7,605 nucleotides of DNA from CAYQLT01 sp964418425 (GCA_964418425.1 CAYQLT010000096.1:1-7605); one strand, 5' to 3'. Positions 1 to 6,717 are shown, counted from the stretch's first letter. Made by a program: numbers and translations. Notes: a model not told the origin generated them from the letters alone.

Positions 1-235
1 CCAAAGCCTTGCCACCGGTAACCAACCCCGGCACGCGCCAGCACCATGCCCCGTACCCCATGCCGCTCGGCTGCCGAGCCTAGCATGATGGTCGCCACCA
101 ACCAGCTACACCCGCCCGTTGGAATGCCATCTCGGTGGAATAGGTCGAGCTACGTCGATAAGTTTAATAGTTCTTTGTATCGCTTGCAACGGAGGCGAGC
201 GTCCTGGCGCTGAGCCTCGAGCACGCCCACCGACC
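1..235. other. Left-edge intergenic stretch, no gene supported
   Basis: No reading frame here has protein-like composition. The region lies downstream of the thioesterase stop. It contains a short perfect palindrome (GCTCGGC-T-GCCGAGC, 65-79) with no following T-run, so it is not a convincing terminator. A conspicuously A+T-rich patch lies at about 155-185 in otherwise G+C-rich DNA. Read on the minus strand, it offers TTGCAA (184-189), a 17-base spacer and TAAACT (161-166). This is a weak sigma-70-like promoter that would fire leftward out of the window. That reading is inference from two imperfect hexamers. Confidence 0.4.
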
Positions 236-757
236 TCAGGGCCGCGAGGGGCTGGGAGAGGTTGGCCGGGGAGACGCCGGGCCCGGTTCACCGTCCGCCT
301 GAACCGCCTGCCGGCCCTGAGGCGCCGTGGCTGTCCCCTTAGCCTGCAGCCTGCGGTAAAATCGGTCTTCCTCCACGATGAACCGTTCGTGCACGGCCTC
401 GCCCACCTTTTCGACGGGGTCGAAGGCCTCCACCTCGAACCACAGCCGCCGCCCCTCCTGCCGCGTCAGCCGAGCCCTCGCCCGCACCCGAAGGCCAACC
501 GGCGTTGCCGCCAGGTGGCGCATCTGCACGCCCACCCCGACCGTGGTGAGGCCCGGGGGCAGGTGGGGCGTCACCGCCAGCACAGCCGCATGCTCCATCA
601 GGGCCAGCAGGGCAGGCGTCGCGAATGCATCCACGGCGCCGCTGCTGAAGTGACGGGCCGTATGGGCCTGCGTCACCGTCACCTCGGCTTGCCCCTGAAG
701 TCCCTCCGGCAGGACGGGAATCTCCGCAGGCCCCGGCGCGTCCGGGCTTGCAACCAT
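236..757 (-). CDS. FlK-type hotdog-fold thioesterase
   Basis: This 173-residue protein resembles the fluoroacetyl-CoA thioesterase (FlK)-like branch of the hotdog superfamily, which hydrolyses acyl-CoA thioesters in the cytoplasm. A Phe-Ala-Thr-Pro segment leads into a helix (about 45-62). It is followed by a VGVGVQMRHLAATPVG strand-loop (73-88) and two long strands (89-112, 122-131). Thr47, Glu55 and His81 have the same spacing (8 and 26 residues) as the known FlK catalytic residues Thr42, Glu50 and His76. The last 35 or so residues are rich in Pro, Ser and Arg and extend past the usual length of about 130-140, so the C-terminus may be a disordered tail. The ATG at 757 lies 9 bases after the livF stop, so it is probably co-transcribed with livGF. 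The natural substrate is unknown, and fluoroacetyl-CoA specificity should not be assumed. Confidence 0.85.
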   Translation of the reverse strand: MVASPDAPGPAEIPVLPEGLQGQAEVTVTQAHTARHFSSGAVDAFATPALLALMEHAAVLAVTPHLPPGLTTVGVGVQMRHLAATPVGLRVRARARLTRQEGRRLWFEVEAFDPVEKVGEAVHERFIVEEDRFYRRLQAKGTATAPQGRQAVQADGEPGPASPRPTSPSPSRP

Positions 758-766
758 CTCGTCGGA

Positions 767-1471
767 TCACCCGCCCAGGTACAGGCGCCCTACCTCAGGG
801 TCGTTGAGCAGGTCGCGTCCTGTCCCCTCGAAGCGGTTGCGCCCCGCTGCCAGCACGTAGGCCCGGTGCGCGATCTCCAGGGACCGGCGGGCGTTTTGCT
901 CCACCATCACGATGGCCACGCCCGCCTGGTTGATGCGCTGGATCTGCTCGAAGATATGGTCCACCAGCTTCGGCGCAAGACCCGCCGACGGCTCGTCGAG
1001 AAGCAGGAGCCTGGGATCCAGCATCAGGGCCCGCCCCATGGCCACCATCTGGCGCTCACCGCCCGACATGCGCCCCACCCGCTGGCGGCGGCGATCCCGA
1101 AGGCGAGGAAACAACTGGAAGACCCGCTCCTTGCGCGCCTCCAGATCTCCGTCCAGGATGAAGGCCCCCATCTCCAGGTTCTCCTCGACGGTGAGGGACG
1201 GAAAGACATTATCCACCTGGGGCACGTACCCCATCCCGATGCGCACCATCTGCTGCGGGGGCACCCCCGTGATGTCGCGGCCCGCGTACACCACCCGGCC
1301 GCCCCACGGCCGCAAAAGCCCGAAGATGGTCTTCATCAGGGTGGATTTCCCGGCGCCGTTGGGCCCGATGATGGAGACCAGCTCGCCCTCCTGCACCTGC
1401 AGCGACACGTCGTAGAGCACCTGCATGTCGCCGTAACCGCCGCTCAGCCTCTCAACGCTCAACAGCGACAT
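767..1471 (-). CDS. livF: Branched-chain amino acid-type ABC transporter ATP-binding protein LivF
   Basis: This 234-residue ABC ATPase is one of the two nucleotide-binding subunits of a Liv/HAAT importer, on the cytoplasmic face of the LivHM channel. The order of motifs is Walker A GPNGAGKST (36-44), Q-loop Gln85 in GYVPQ, signature MSGGE (135-139), Walker B LLLLDE (155-160), D-loop SAGL (162-165), then VEQN (190-193). The Gln in the H-switch position (VEQN instead of the VEH of most ABC ATPases) is typical of LivF, and the length matches the family (about 235). The ATG at 1471 overlaps the end of livG by 20 bases and is preceded by a G-run (1477-1482) five bases upstream. This indicates translational coupling with livG. 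The thioesterase gene follows directly. Confidence 0.95.
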   Translation of the reverse strand: MSLLSVERLSGGYGDMQVLYDVSLQVQEGELVSIIGPNGAGKSTLMKTIFGLLRPWGGRVVYAGRDITGVPPQQMVRIGMGYVPQVDNVFPSLTVEENLEMGAFILDGDLEARKERVFQLFPRLRDRRRQRVGRMSGGERQMVAMGRALMLDPRLLLLDEPSAGLAPKLVDHIFEQIQRINQAGVAIVMVEQNARRSLEIAHRAYVLAAGRNRFEGTGRDLLNDPEVGRLYLGG

Positions 1472-2240
1472 ACTGGCCCCCCAGATAGGCTTCCAGGACC
1501 CTGGGGTCCCTCTGGATGACCTCCGGCGGCCCCTCGGCCAGCCGCGTCCCCTCGCTCATGACGATCACCGGGTTGCACAGGCTCATGACCAGGTTCATGT
1601 CGTGCTCGATGAGCAGGAAGGTGACGCCCCGCTCCCGCCGCCACCGGTCGATGGCGTCCACCAGGCGCCGCATCAGCGTCGGGTTGACCCCTGCACCCGG
1701 CTCGTCCAAAAGCACCAGCTCGGGATCGGCCATCATGGTTCGAGCGAGCTCCAGCAGTTTCTTCTGTCCGCCCGACAGATTACCCGCGTACTCGTCTTTG
1801 AGGTGCACCAGGTCCACAAACTCCAGCACCGCCATCGCCTTCGCCCGGATCTCCTGCTCCTGACGGCGAACCCGGTGCGGGCGCAGCCAGGGGTTCCACA
1901 GCCGCTCGCCCACCTGGCCCGGGGGAACCAGCATCAGGTTCTCCAGAACCGTCATGCTCCGGTGCTCCCGGGGGATCTGAAAGGTGCGGCAGATCCCCCG
2001 GGCGAAGATGCGATGGGGAGGCAACCCGGTGATGTCTTCGCCCTTGAAGCGAACCCGGCCCGCGTCCGGGCGGTAAAACCCCGTGACCAGGTTGAACAGG
2101 GTGGTCTTGCCCGCTCCGTTGGGCCCGATCAGGCCCGTGATGGTGCCGCGGCGAACCGAAAAGGAGCAACGGTTGACCGCCCGCAACCCGCCGAAGTCTT
2201 TGGTGAGGTCCTCCACCTCGAGCAAAATCCCGTCGTCCAT
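1452..2240 (-). CDS. livG: Branched-chain amino acid-type ABC transporter ATP-binding protein LivG
   Basis: This 262-residue ABC ATPase is the partner of LivF in the importer. Motifs are Walker A GPNGAGKTT (39-47), Q-loop Gln88 in CRTFQIPR, signature LSGGQ (155-159), Walker B LVLLDE (175-180), D-loop GAGVNP, and H-switch His213 in LIEHDMN. The length agrees with the usual value near 255. I chose the ATG at 2240 (MDDGILLEVEDL) because GGGAGGG lies 5 bases upstream. An in-frame ATG at 2258 would add six residues but has a poorer ribosome site. The open frame continues upstream through the N gap only because the DNA is G+C-rich. That extension (GSGRQNLRRKRNF and beyond) does not look like protein. 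The gene heads the minus-strand unit livG-livF-thioesterase and diverges from livK. Confidence 0.95.
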   Translation of the reverse strand: MDDGILLEVEDLTKDFGGLRAVNRCSFSVRRGTITGLIGPNGAGKTTLFNLVTGFYRPDAGRVRFKGEDITGLPPHRIFARGICRTFQIPREHRSMTVLENLMLVPPGQVGERLWNPWLRPHRVRRQEQEIRAKAMAVLEFVDLVHLKDEYAGNLSGGQKKLLELARTMMADPELVLLDEPGAGVNPTLMRRLVDAIDRWRRERGVTFLLIEHDMNLVMSLCNPVIVMSEGTRLAEGPPEVIQRDPRVLEAYLGGQYVAVER

Positions 2241-2245
2241 CCGCG

Positions 2246-2252
2246 CCCTCCC
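2246..2252 (-). promoter_or_regulatory. Ribosome binding site of livG
   Basis: On the minus strand GGGAGGG sits five bases before the ATG at 2240. It overlaps the spacer of the alternative ATG at 2258, and so decides the start in favour of 2240. Confidence 0.7.
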
Positions 2253-2503
2253 GGCCATTGTCGGGCCGAAGCCGTGACGGCGATTCGGCCCAAGCCCCGA
2301 CGGCTCGTCCGGCCCAGAACACAAAGGGCGGGCGGCCAGGGCCCCGATCGGCTGCCGCCTGGTGCCACCTGGCTGTCCGTGCCGAGCGCCGTCGGACGAA
2401 AAGCCTGCTTCGGCACCGGGCCCGGATCCCCTGCCTGCGACCCGGGATGGAGCCCGGGCCCCAAGGTCTCTATCGCGCCGTGGCAGGAGCTTTCGAAACC
2501 CCG

Positions 2504-2558
2504 GCGAAGTTCCTCTTCCGACGCAGGTTTTGTCGCCCGCTACCGGGCCCGCGCAGGC
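2504..2558. repeat. 55-base direct repeat, left copy at gap edge
   Basis: This copy runs from GCGAAGTTCC to GCGCGCAGGC-like sequence (ending CCCGCGCAGGC) and stops exactly at the first N. It is identical base for base to 2659-2713. Within it, GCCCG-CTAC-CGGGC could form a five-base-pair hairpin. The repeat is either one sequence counted twice at a contig junction or a unit of a genuine tandem or dispersed repeat. Confidence 0.95.
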
Positions 2559-2658
2559 NNNNNNNNNNNNNNNNNNNNNNNNNNNNNNNNNNNNNNNNNN
2601 NNNNNNNNNNNNNNNNNNNNNNNNNNNNNNNNNNNNNNNNNNNNNNNNNNNNNNNNNN
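2559..2658. other. Assembly gap (100 N)
   Basis: This is a run of exactly 100 N. The round length indicates a placeholder, so the true size is unknown. Both edges end in the same 55 bases. Confidence 0.99.
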
Positions 2659-2713
2659 GCGAAGTTCCTCTTCCGACGCAGGTTTTGTCGCCCGCTACCG
2701 GGCCCGCGCAGGC
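2659..2713. repeat. 55-base direct repeat, right copy at gap edge
   Basis: This copy starts at the first base after the N run and is an exact duplicate of 2504-2558 in the same orientation. The sequence then continues into the livK upstream region (ATGCCACG). Confidence 0.95.
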
Positions 2714-2855
2714 ATGCCACGAGCCCCGCAGCGGAGCCGGGCGGTCAATTTCTCAGCGCGAGGAGGTGGCGGTGCCCCTGGCGAGTTGCCTTCCGGTGAC
2801 GCAGGGACGCAGGGTGGTTGGACAGGCGGTGGAAGGTTCGGTGAGGGCTCTGGCC

Positions 2856-2861
2856 TAAAAT
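2856..2861 (+). promoter_or_regulatory. Possible -10 element of the livK promoter
   Basis: TAAAAT matches five of six bases of the sigma-70 -10 consensus. It lies 41 bases before the livK ATG in one of the few A+T-rich spots of the region. No good -35 hexamer sits at 16-18 bases, so an activator or another sigma factor may be needed. The call rests on a single hexamer. Confidence 0.35.
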
Positions 2862-2902
2862 CCGCACAAGTTTTCCCGGGGATTGGAGGGAGTGGCTTCT
2901 CC

Positions 2903-4231
2903 ATGGATAGCTTCAACCGGATCGCGCAACGGCGGCTCAACCGTCGAACGTTCGTCAAGGGGATGGGCGCGGCGGGCGGCCTTCTGGCGCTGCAGGGGGC
3001 GTCCGCGCTGCGGGCGTTTGCGGCACCGCCCATTGTCCGGGTGGGCACGCTCCTGGATTACACGGGCGCCCTGGCGGAGTTCGGGCCGGCGCACCGAAAC
3101 GCCGCGGAGCTGGCGGCCGCACAGCTCAACGAGGCCGCGCAGGCGGTCTTCGGCGGGCCCATCATCCGGTTGGTGCATGAGGACTCGGGTACCACCGCCT
3201 CCATCGGCATCGACCGCGCCCGCAAGCTGGTCGAGGTGGACGGCGTGGCCGCCATCATGGGCTCGCTGGCCAGCGGTGTGACCGTGCCCGTGGCCGAGTC
3301 GGTGACCATCCCGGCAGGCGTTCTGCAGATCTCTCCGGCCAGCACCTCTCCCCTGATAAGCGTGCTGCCGGCCGATGTGGGCAAGGACTTCCTCTTCCGC
3401 ACCACCGCCTCCGACGCCCTACAGGGCGTGGTCGCAGCCCAGCTGGCTGCCGGCGAGATCGTCCCGGGATACAAGTACAAGACCGCGGCGACCATTTACG
3501 TCAACAACCCCTACGGGCAGGGTCTCTCCAACGTGTTCGCCCGCTCCTTCCAGCTGCGGGGCGGCGTGGTGACGGCCCAGGTTCCTGTGCCGGAGGAGCC
3601 CAAGCCGACGTACACCTCCGAGCTGGCCCTGGCCCTCAAGGATCGTCCGGAGGTGCTGTTGGCCATCACCTACCCCGGCCAGGCAACCGTCTACCTCAAG
3701 GAGGCCCTGGAGGTTTTCGGATTCCGAAACTTCCAGTTCGTAGACGGCACCAAGTCCGAGGAGATCATCAAGGTGCTGGGAGCGGCTACGCTGGAAGGCA
3801 AAGTGGGAACGGCCCCGGGCTCGGATCCGGAGTGGGGCGGCTTCCAGACCTTCGCCTCCGCCTACGAGGGCCGCTACCGCACCCGGCCGCCGCTTCCCTT
3901 CATGGACTCGGCGTACGATGCGGTGGCGGTGATCGGTCTGGCCATCGCGAAGGCGTATGTGGATGGCGTCACCCGTATTACGGGGGCGGCGCTGCGAGAC
4001 CGGCTGCGGCAGGTGGCCAACCCGCCGGGCGAGCGCATCGGGGTGGGCGAGTTCCAGAAGGCGTTCCAGCTTTTGCAGGCGCGGCGGGACATCAACTACT
4101 CCGGCGCCGCCGGCGAGCAGGACTTCGATGCGGCGGGGGACGTCATCACGCCCGTGGAGGTGTGGCAGTACACGGGCGGCGGCATTCGAACCGTCGGCAT
4201 CCGGAGGTCGGAGCAGATCCCGGCGGAGTGA
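2903..4231 (+). CDS. livK: Liv/HAAT-family solute-binding protein with Tat signal
   Basis: This 442-residue type I periplasmic-binding-fold protein (Peripla_BP_6 type) captures solute outside the membrane and delivers it to LivHM. Residues 1-41 form a twin-arginine signal: N-RR-T-F-V-K at 13-19, a hydrophobic stretch GMGAAGGLLALQGA (20-33), and a likely cut after AFA or AFAA (40-41). The mature part begins PPIVRVGTLLDYTG, carries the ligand-loop type motif ISPASTSP, and ends with the family feature INYSGAAGEQDFDAAGDV. No cysteine is visible anywhere, so there is no lipobox. The ATG at 2903 has GGAGGGAG beginning at 2885, a rather long spacing. The open frame extends far upstream, but that part crosses the N gap and is not protein-like. 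The gene is transcribed opposite to all the other liv genes and converges on livM. The ligand is not predictable; leucine/isoleucine/valine is only the family default. Confidence 0.93.
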   Translation: MDSFNRIAQRRLNRRTFVKGMGAAGGLLALQGASALRAFAAPPIVRVGTLLDYTGALAEFGPAHRNAAELAAAQLNEAAQAVFGGPIIRLVHEDSGTTASIGIDRARKLVEVDGVAAIMGSLASGVTVPVAESVTIPAGVLQISPASTSPLISVLPADVGKDFLFRTTASDALQGVVAAQLAAGEIVPGYKYKTAATIYVNNPYGQGLSNVFARSFQLRGGVVTAQVPVPEEPKPTYTSELALALKDRPEVLLAITYPGQATVYLKEALEVFGFRNFQFVDGTKSEEIIKVLGAATLEGKVGTAPGSDPEWGGFQTFASAYEGRYRTRPPLPFMDSAYDAVAVIGLAIAKAYVDGVTRITGAALRDRLRQVANPPGERIGVGEFQKAFQLLQARRDINYSGAAGEQDFDAAGDVITPVEVWQYTGGGIRTVGIRRSEQIPAE

Positions 4232-4303
4232 CGCGCTGGTGGCGCCGTCCTGCATACGGGGGATGGCGCCCGGGCAGCTCAGTCAACCTGTCGTCTGAAC
4301 CGT

Positions 4304-4337
4304 ACATGAGGGAGCTCCTCCAGGAGCTCCCTCATGT
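4304..4337. terminator. Bidirectional terminator-like hairpin between livK and livM
   Basis: A perfect inverted repeat has 16-base arms (4304-4319 and 4322-4337, ACATGAGGGAGCTCCT and its complement) around a two-base centre. In practice this is a stem of about 15 pairs with a tetraloop. It lies 72 bases after the livK stop and 15 bases after the livM stop on the other strand, exactly between two convergent genes. Only TTTA follows on the plus strand and no U-tract is evident on the minus strand. Termination may therefore rely on stem strength, or the hairpin may mainly protect the 3' ends. Confidence 0.75.
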
Positions 4338-4352
4338 TTACCCTCTGCGGCC

Positions 4353-5534
4353 TTACCCCTCCATCAGACGGGAGACCTGCTTTTCCTCACCCAGCAAGCC
4401 CTGCGGCCGAAAGAGCAGGATCATCTCCAGCAGCACAGCGATGAGAAGATAGCGGATGTAAGGGCTGCGGGCCGGCAGATCCGGGGAGATGGCCGAGAGC
4501 ACCGGCTTGATGGCGTCGGTCAGAAACGTGCTGCCGGTCCACACTCCCCAGATGACGAAGGCGCCCACAATCGCGCCCCGATTGTTGCCGCTTCCCCCCA
4601 GCATCAGCATGACCCAAATGAGGAAGGTGGCGTACAGGGGCGTGAAGTGCCCGTAGTCGATGGAGACCATGTAGTGTGCATACAGGGAGCCCCCCACGCC
4701 CATGATCATGGCCCCCACCACCAGGGCCTGGAGTTTGAAGGCGAAGACGTCCTTGCCGTTCATGGCCGCCGAGTACTCTTCTTCCCGGATGGCCCGCAGA
4801 ACCCGACCCCACGGCGAGCGGATGGCCCGCTCCACCGCCACGTACAGCAGCACCACCGCCACACTCACCACGATGAGGTAAAGATACCCGTAGTCCCGGG
4901 GCTCCAGGGCCCCCATCCACTCCCGCAGAGGTGCGGGCAGCCAGGCGCAGGGGGGCTCTTCCACGAGGCAATAAAGGGGCCTGGGGATCCCCCGCAGGGG
5001 CTGCGGGCCGTTGGCCAGCCAGCGCTCGTTTTGAAAGACCAGCCGGATCAGCTCCGCGATCCCGATGGTGGCGATGGCCAGGTAGTCCTCCCGCAGCCGA
5101 AGCGTGGGAGCACCCACGAGCAAAGCCACCACCCCGCTGACCACAGCGGCGGCCACGGTTCCCACCAGAAACGGGGCGCTCAGGCCGAAGGCCTGCTGAC
5201 TGTATAGCGCCAGCGTCCCCGTCGGCCGAGCCGTGGTCACCAGAGCCGACGTGAAGGCGCCGATGGCGAAGAAGCCTGCGATCCCGATGTTGAACAGGCC
5301 CGTGTAACCCCACTGGACGTTGAGTCCCAAGCTGAACACCGAGAAGATGGAGGCCATGATCGCGAAAGAGACCAGGTACGCCAGGATACCCTCCGGCACC
5401 AGCCGCTCCACGACCAGCGCCCCTACCACGCCCAGGACGACGCCCGCAACCACTCGCCGCGGCGCGCCCCGCACAGGGAGCAGTCGGCCCGCCAGGATGG
5501 CCAGCGGAACCGCAAGAAGCAGGCTCTTTGCCAC
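4353..5534 (-). CDS. livM: Branched-chain amino acid-type ABC transporter permease LivM
   Basis: This 393-residue polytopic membrane protein forms half of the translocation channel with LivH. After one or two N-terminal hydrophobic segments (5-19, 28-42) comes the diagnostic LivM block GLNVQWGYTGLFNIGIAGF (70-88). It is followed by EDYLAIATIGIAELIRLVFQ, the EAA-type coupling loop LRAIREEEYSAAMNGKD (about 246-262), and a C-terminal helix ending in LLFRPQGLLGEEK. A loop of about 40 residues before the next membrane segment holds Cys189 and Cys196. The length is somewhat above 300-350 for short LivM forms but is usual for longer ones. The start is GTG at 5534, seven bases after the livH stop, so livH and livM are coupled. 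The stop converges on the hairpin shared with livK. Confidence 0.93.
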   Translation of the reverse strand: MAKSLLLAVPLAILAGRLLPVRGAPRRVVAGVVLGVVGALVVERLVPEGILAYLVSFAIMASIFSVFSLGLNVQWGYTGLFNIGIAGFFAIGAFTSALVTTARPTGTLALYSQQAFGLSAPFLVGTVAAAVVSGVVALLVGAPTLRLREDYLAIATIGIAELIRLVFQNERWLANGPQPLRGIPRPLYCLVEEPPCAWLPAPLREWMGALEPRDYGYLYLIVVSVAVVLLYVAVERAIRSPWGRVLRAIREEEYSAAMNGKDVFAFKLQALVVGAMIMGVGGSLYAHYMVSIDYGHFTPLYATFLIWVMLMLGGSGNNRGAIVGAFVIWGVWTGSTFLTDAIKPVLSAISPDLPARSPYIRYLLIAVLLEMILLFRPQGLLGEEKQVSRLMEG

Positions 5535-5541
5535 CGGCCCA

Positions 5542-6552
5542 TCAACCCCCCGGCCGGCCGAACAGGCCCTGCGGCCGGACCAGCAAGAGCAGGATCATGA
5601 TGAGCAACGCCATGCCGGCCGAGTACGCCGGGTTGATGAAGGCCGTCGACACCTGCTGGACCACTCCGATGACCAGCCCGCCCACCAGCGCCCCGTACGG
5701 GTTGCCGATGCTTCCCAGGATGACGGCTGCAAACAGGGGCAAAAGCAGATACCAGCCCATCTCGGGCCGCAGCTGCGCGTCCAGGCCCAGCATGATACCG
5801 CCGGCGCCGGCCAGCATGCCCCCCAGCATCCACGTCCAGAAGATGACCCGCTCGGTATCGATCCCGCTCACCCGCGCCAGGCCCGGGTTGTCGGCCGTGG
5901 CCCGCATGGCTTTGCCCATCTTCGTCTTCTCCAGCAAGAGATAGACGACCACCACCAGCGCCAGGGCCAGCCCCAGGATGAAGAACTGATCGGGACGCAC
6001 CCGGATGCCCAGCGGAAGCGCCAGGGAAGGCCGAGGCCGCCCGACGTAGTAAAACCGGAAGTCCGCGCCCCATGCCAGGTAGACCAGGCTTCGCACAAAG
6101 AAGGCTGCCCCCAGGGCAGCCATGGCCAGAATGGCGGGCGAACTGCGCCGCCGCCTGAGGGGAAGGTACAGCAGCCGGTCCATGAGCACCGCCACCAGCC
6201 CGGTCGCCACCATCCCGGCCGCCATGGCCGCCAGGAACTCCCCTCCAAAAGAAAACGGCTGCAGAGGTGGGGTGCGGGGCATAAGGGGCAGAAGGGCGAG
6301 CACCACGTACGCACCCACCGTCATCAGGTCGCCGTGCGCGAAATTGGCGAAGCGCAGAACCCCATAGACCAACGAAAGCCCGATCCCGCCGAGCGCGATG
6401 ATGCTGCCCAGCATCACCCCCCACACCGTCAGGGAGAGCAAGAACTGGGGGCTGACCTGACGAAGCTGGGCAACGCGGGCGAGCAAAACCAACAAGACGA
6501 CGGCGGCTGCCCATCCCAGCGCCCGTCGGGCCAGGGCCCTTCGGTTCACCAT
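5542..6552 (-). CDS. livH: Branched-chain amino acid-type ABC transporter permease LivH
   Basis: This 336-residue polytopic inner-membrane permease is the channel partner of LivM. It has an N-terminal hydrophobic segment (about 11-28) and the family block ALGGIGLSLVYGVLRFANF followed by AHGDLMTVGAY (53-82). The EAA-type loop KMGKAMRATADNPGLARVSG lies at about 211-230, and the family C-terminal signature LLLVRPQGLFG closes the protein. I chose the ATG at 6552 because GGAG lies 8 bases upstream (6561-6564) and the protein then begins MVNRRALARRALGWAAA, a normal positively charged entry to the first helix. A GTG at 6678 would add 42 hydrophilic, Pro/Gly/Ala-rich residues unlike LivH. The gene leads the livHM unit and diverges from the hydrolase gene. 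Confidence 0.93.
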   Translation of the reverse strand: MVNRRALARRALGWAAAVVLLVLLARVAQLRQVSPQFLLSLTVWGVMLGSIIALGGIGLSLVYGVLRFANFAHGDLMTVGAYVVLALLPLMPRTPPLQPFSFGGEFLAAMAAGMVATGLVAVLMDRLLYLPLRRRRSSPAILAMAALGAAFFVRSLVYLAWGADFRFYYVGRPRPSLALPLGIRVRPDQFFILGLALALVVVVYLLLEKTKMGKAMRATADNPGLARVSGIDTERVIFWTWMLGGMLAGAGGIMLGLDAQLRPEMGWYLLLPLFAAVILGSIGNPYGALVGGLVIGVVQQVSTAFINPAYSAGMALLIMILLLLVRPQGLFGRPGG

Positions 6553-6696
6553 CAGCCTGGCTCCAGGCAACGCGCCTGCGGCTATCTCCGGCTCGCCGGC
6601 CGGGGGCGCCCCCCGGTCCTCCCGGGCCGACTCCGGAAGGCTGCGGGCCTTGCCGGCCAGCACCTGTGGCTCCTCCACCGCACCGGACCCTTCTCG

Positions 6697-6717
6697 GCTT
6701 GAGCGGGCCGCTCAAGC
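6697..6717. repeat. Perfect inverted repeat upstream of livH
   Basis: GCTTGAGCGG and CCGCTCAAGC flank a single G, and GGGTTTT follows on the plus strand. The palindrome is 145 bases upstream of the livH start. It could be a regulator's operator, a leader hairpin of livHM mRNA, or a terminator blocking plus-strand readthrough into the hydrolase. The T-run favours the last reading and the perfect symmetry the first. Confidence 0.6.

Larger units (their letters stand above)
2241..2902. other. Divergent livG/livK intergenic region with assembly gap
   Basis: The 662 bases between the divergent starts of livG and livK carry no convincing gene. They include a 100-N gap (2559-2658) flanked by identical 55-base copies. 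If the two copies are one overlap, the real spacer would be about 507 bases. Promoters for both livK and the livGF unit are expected here. Only a plausible livK -10 could be found. No clear promoter for livG could be picked out of the G+C-rich left half. Confidence 0.7.

Noticed and set aside
65..79. Palindrome as terminator of the thioesterase unit
   Set aside because: The stem is short, with a one-base centre and no T-run on the minus strand, and lies about 160 bases past the stop.
339..770. GTG-started minus frame overlapping the livF stop
   Set aside because: It is out of frame with the thioesterase, which carries the catalytic residues, and its product is Gly/Arg-rich without a domain.
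119..1519. Long plus-strand open frame opposite the thioesterase and livF
   Set aside because: Its protein is rich in His, Arg, Pro and Gln with no domain. It is the antisense shadow expected in G+C-rich DNA, and the minus strand encodes clear motifs.
2504..2713. CRISPR array or transposon ends at the gap
   Set aside because: Only two copies exist, they abut the Ns directly, and there are no spacers, terminal inverted repeats or transposase gene.
2241..2720. Upstream extension of the livG frame through the N gap
   Set aside because: The added residues are not conserved-looking and include the Ns, and a strong ribosome site supports the ATG at 2240.
2800..2830. T-box-like AGGGTGG before livK
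   Set aside because: AGGGTGGTTGGACAGGCGG resembles the start of the T-box sequence but lacks the ACCGCG core. No specifier hairpin or antiterminator/terminator pair could be drawn.
6553..6678. GTG start at 6678 giving a 42-residue longer LivH
   Set aside because: The extra part is hydrophilic and compositionally biased. The ATG at 6552 has a good GGAG site and gives a typical LivH N-terminus.
5320..6702. Long plus-strand open frame opposite livH and livM
   Set aside because: It is a low-complexity His/Gln/Pro-rich product antisense to two unmistakable permeases.
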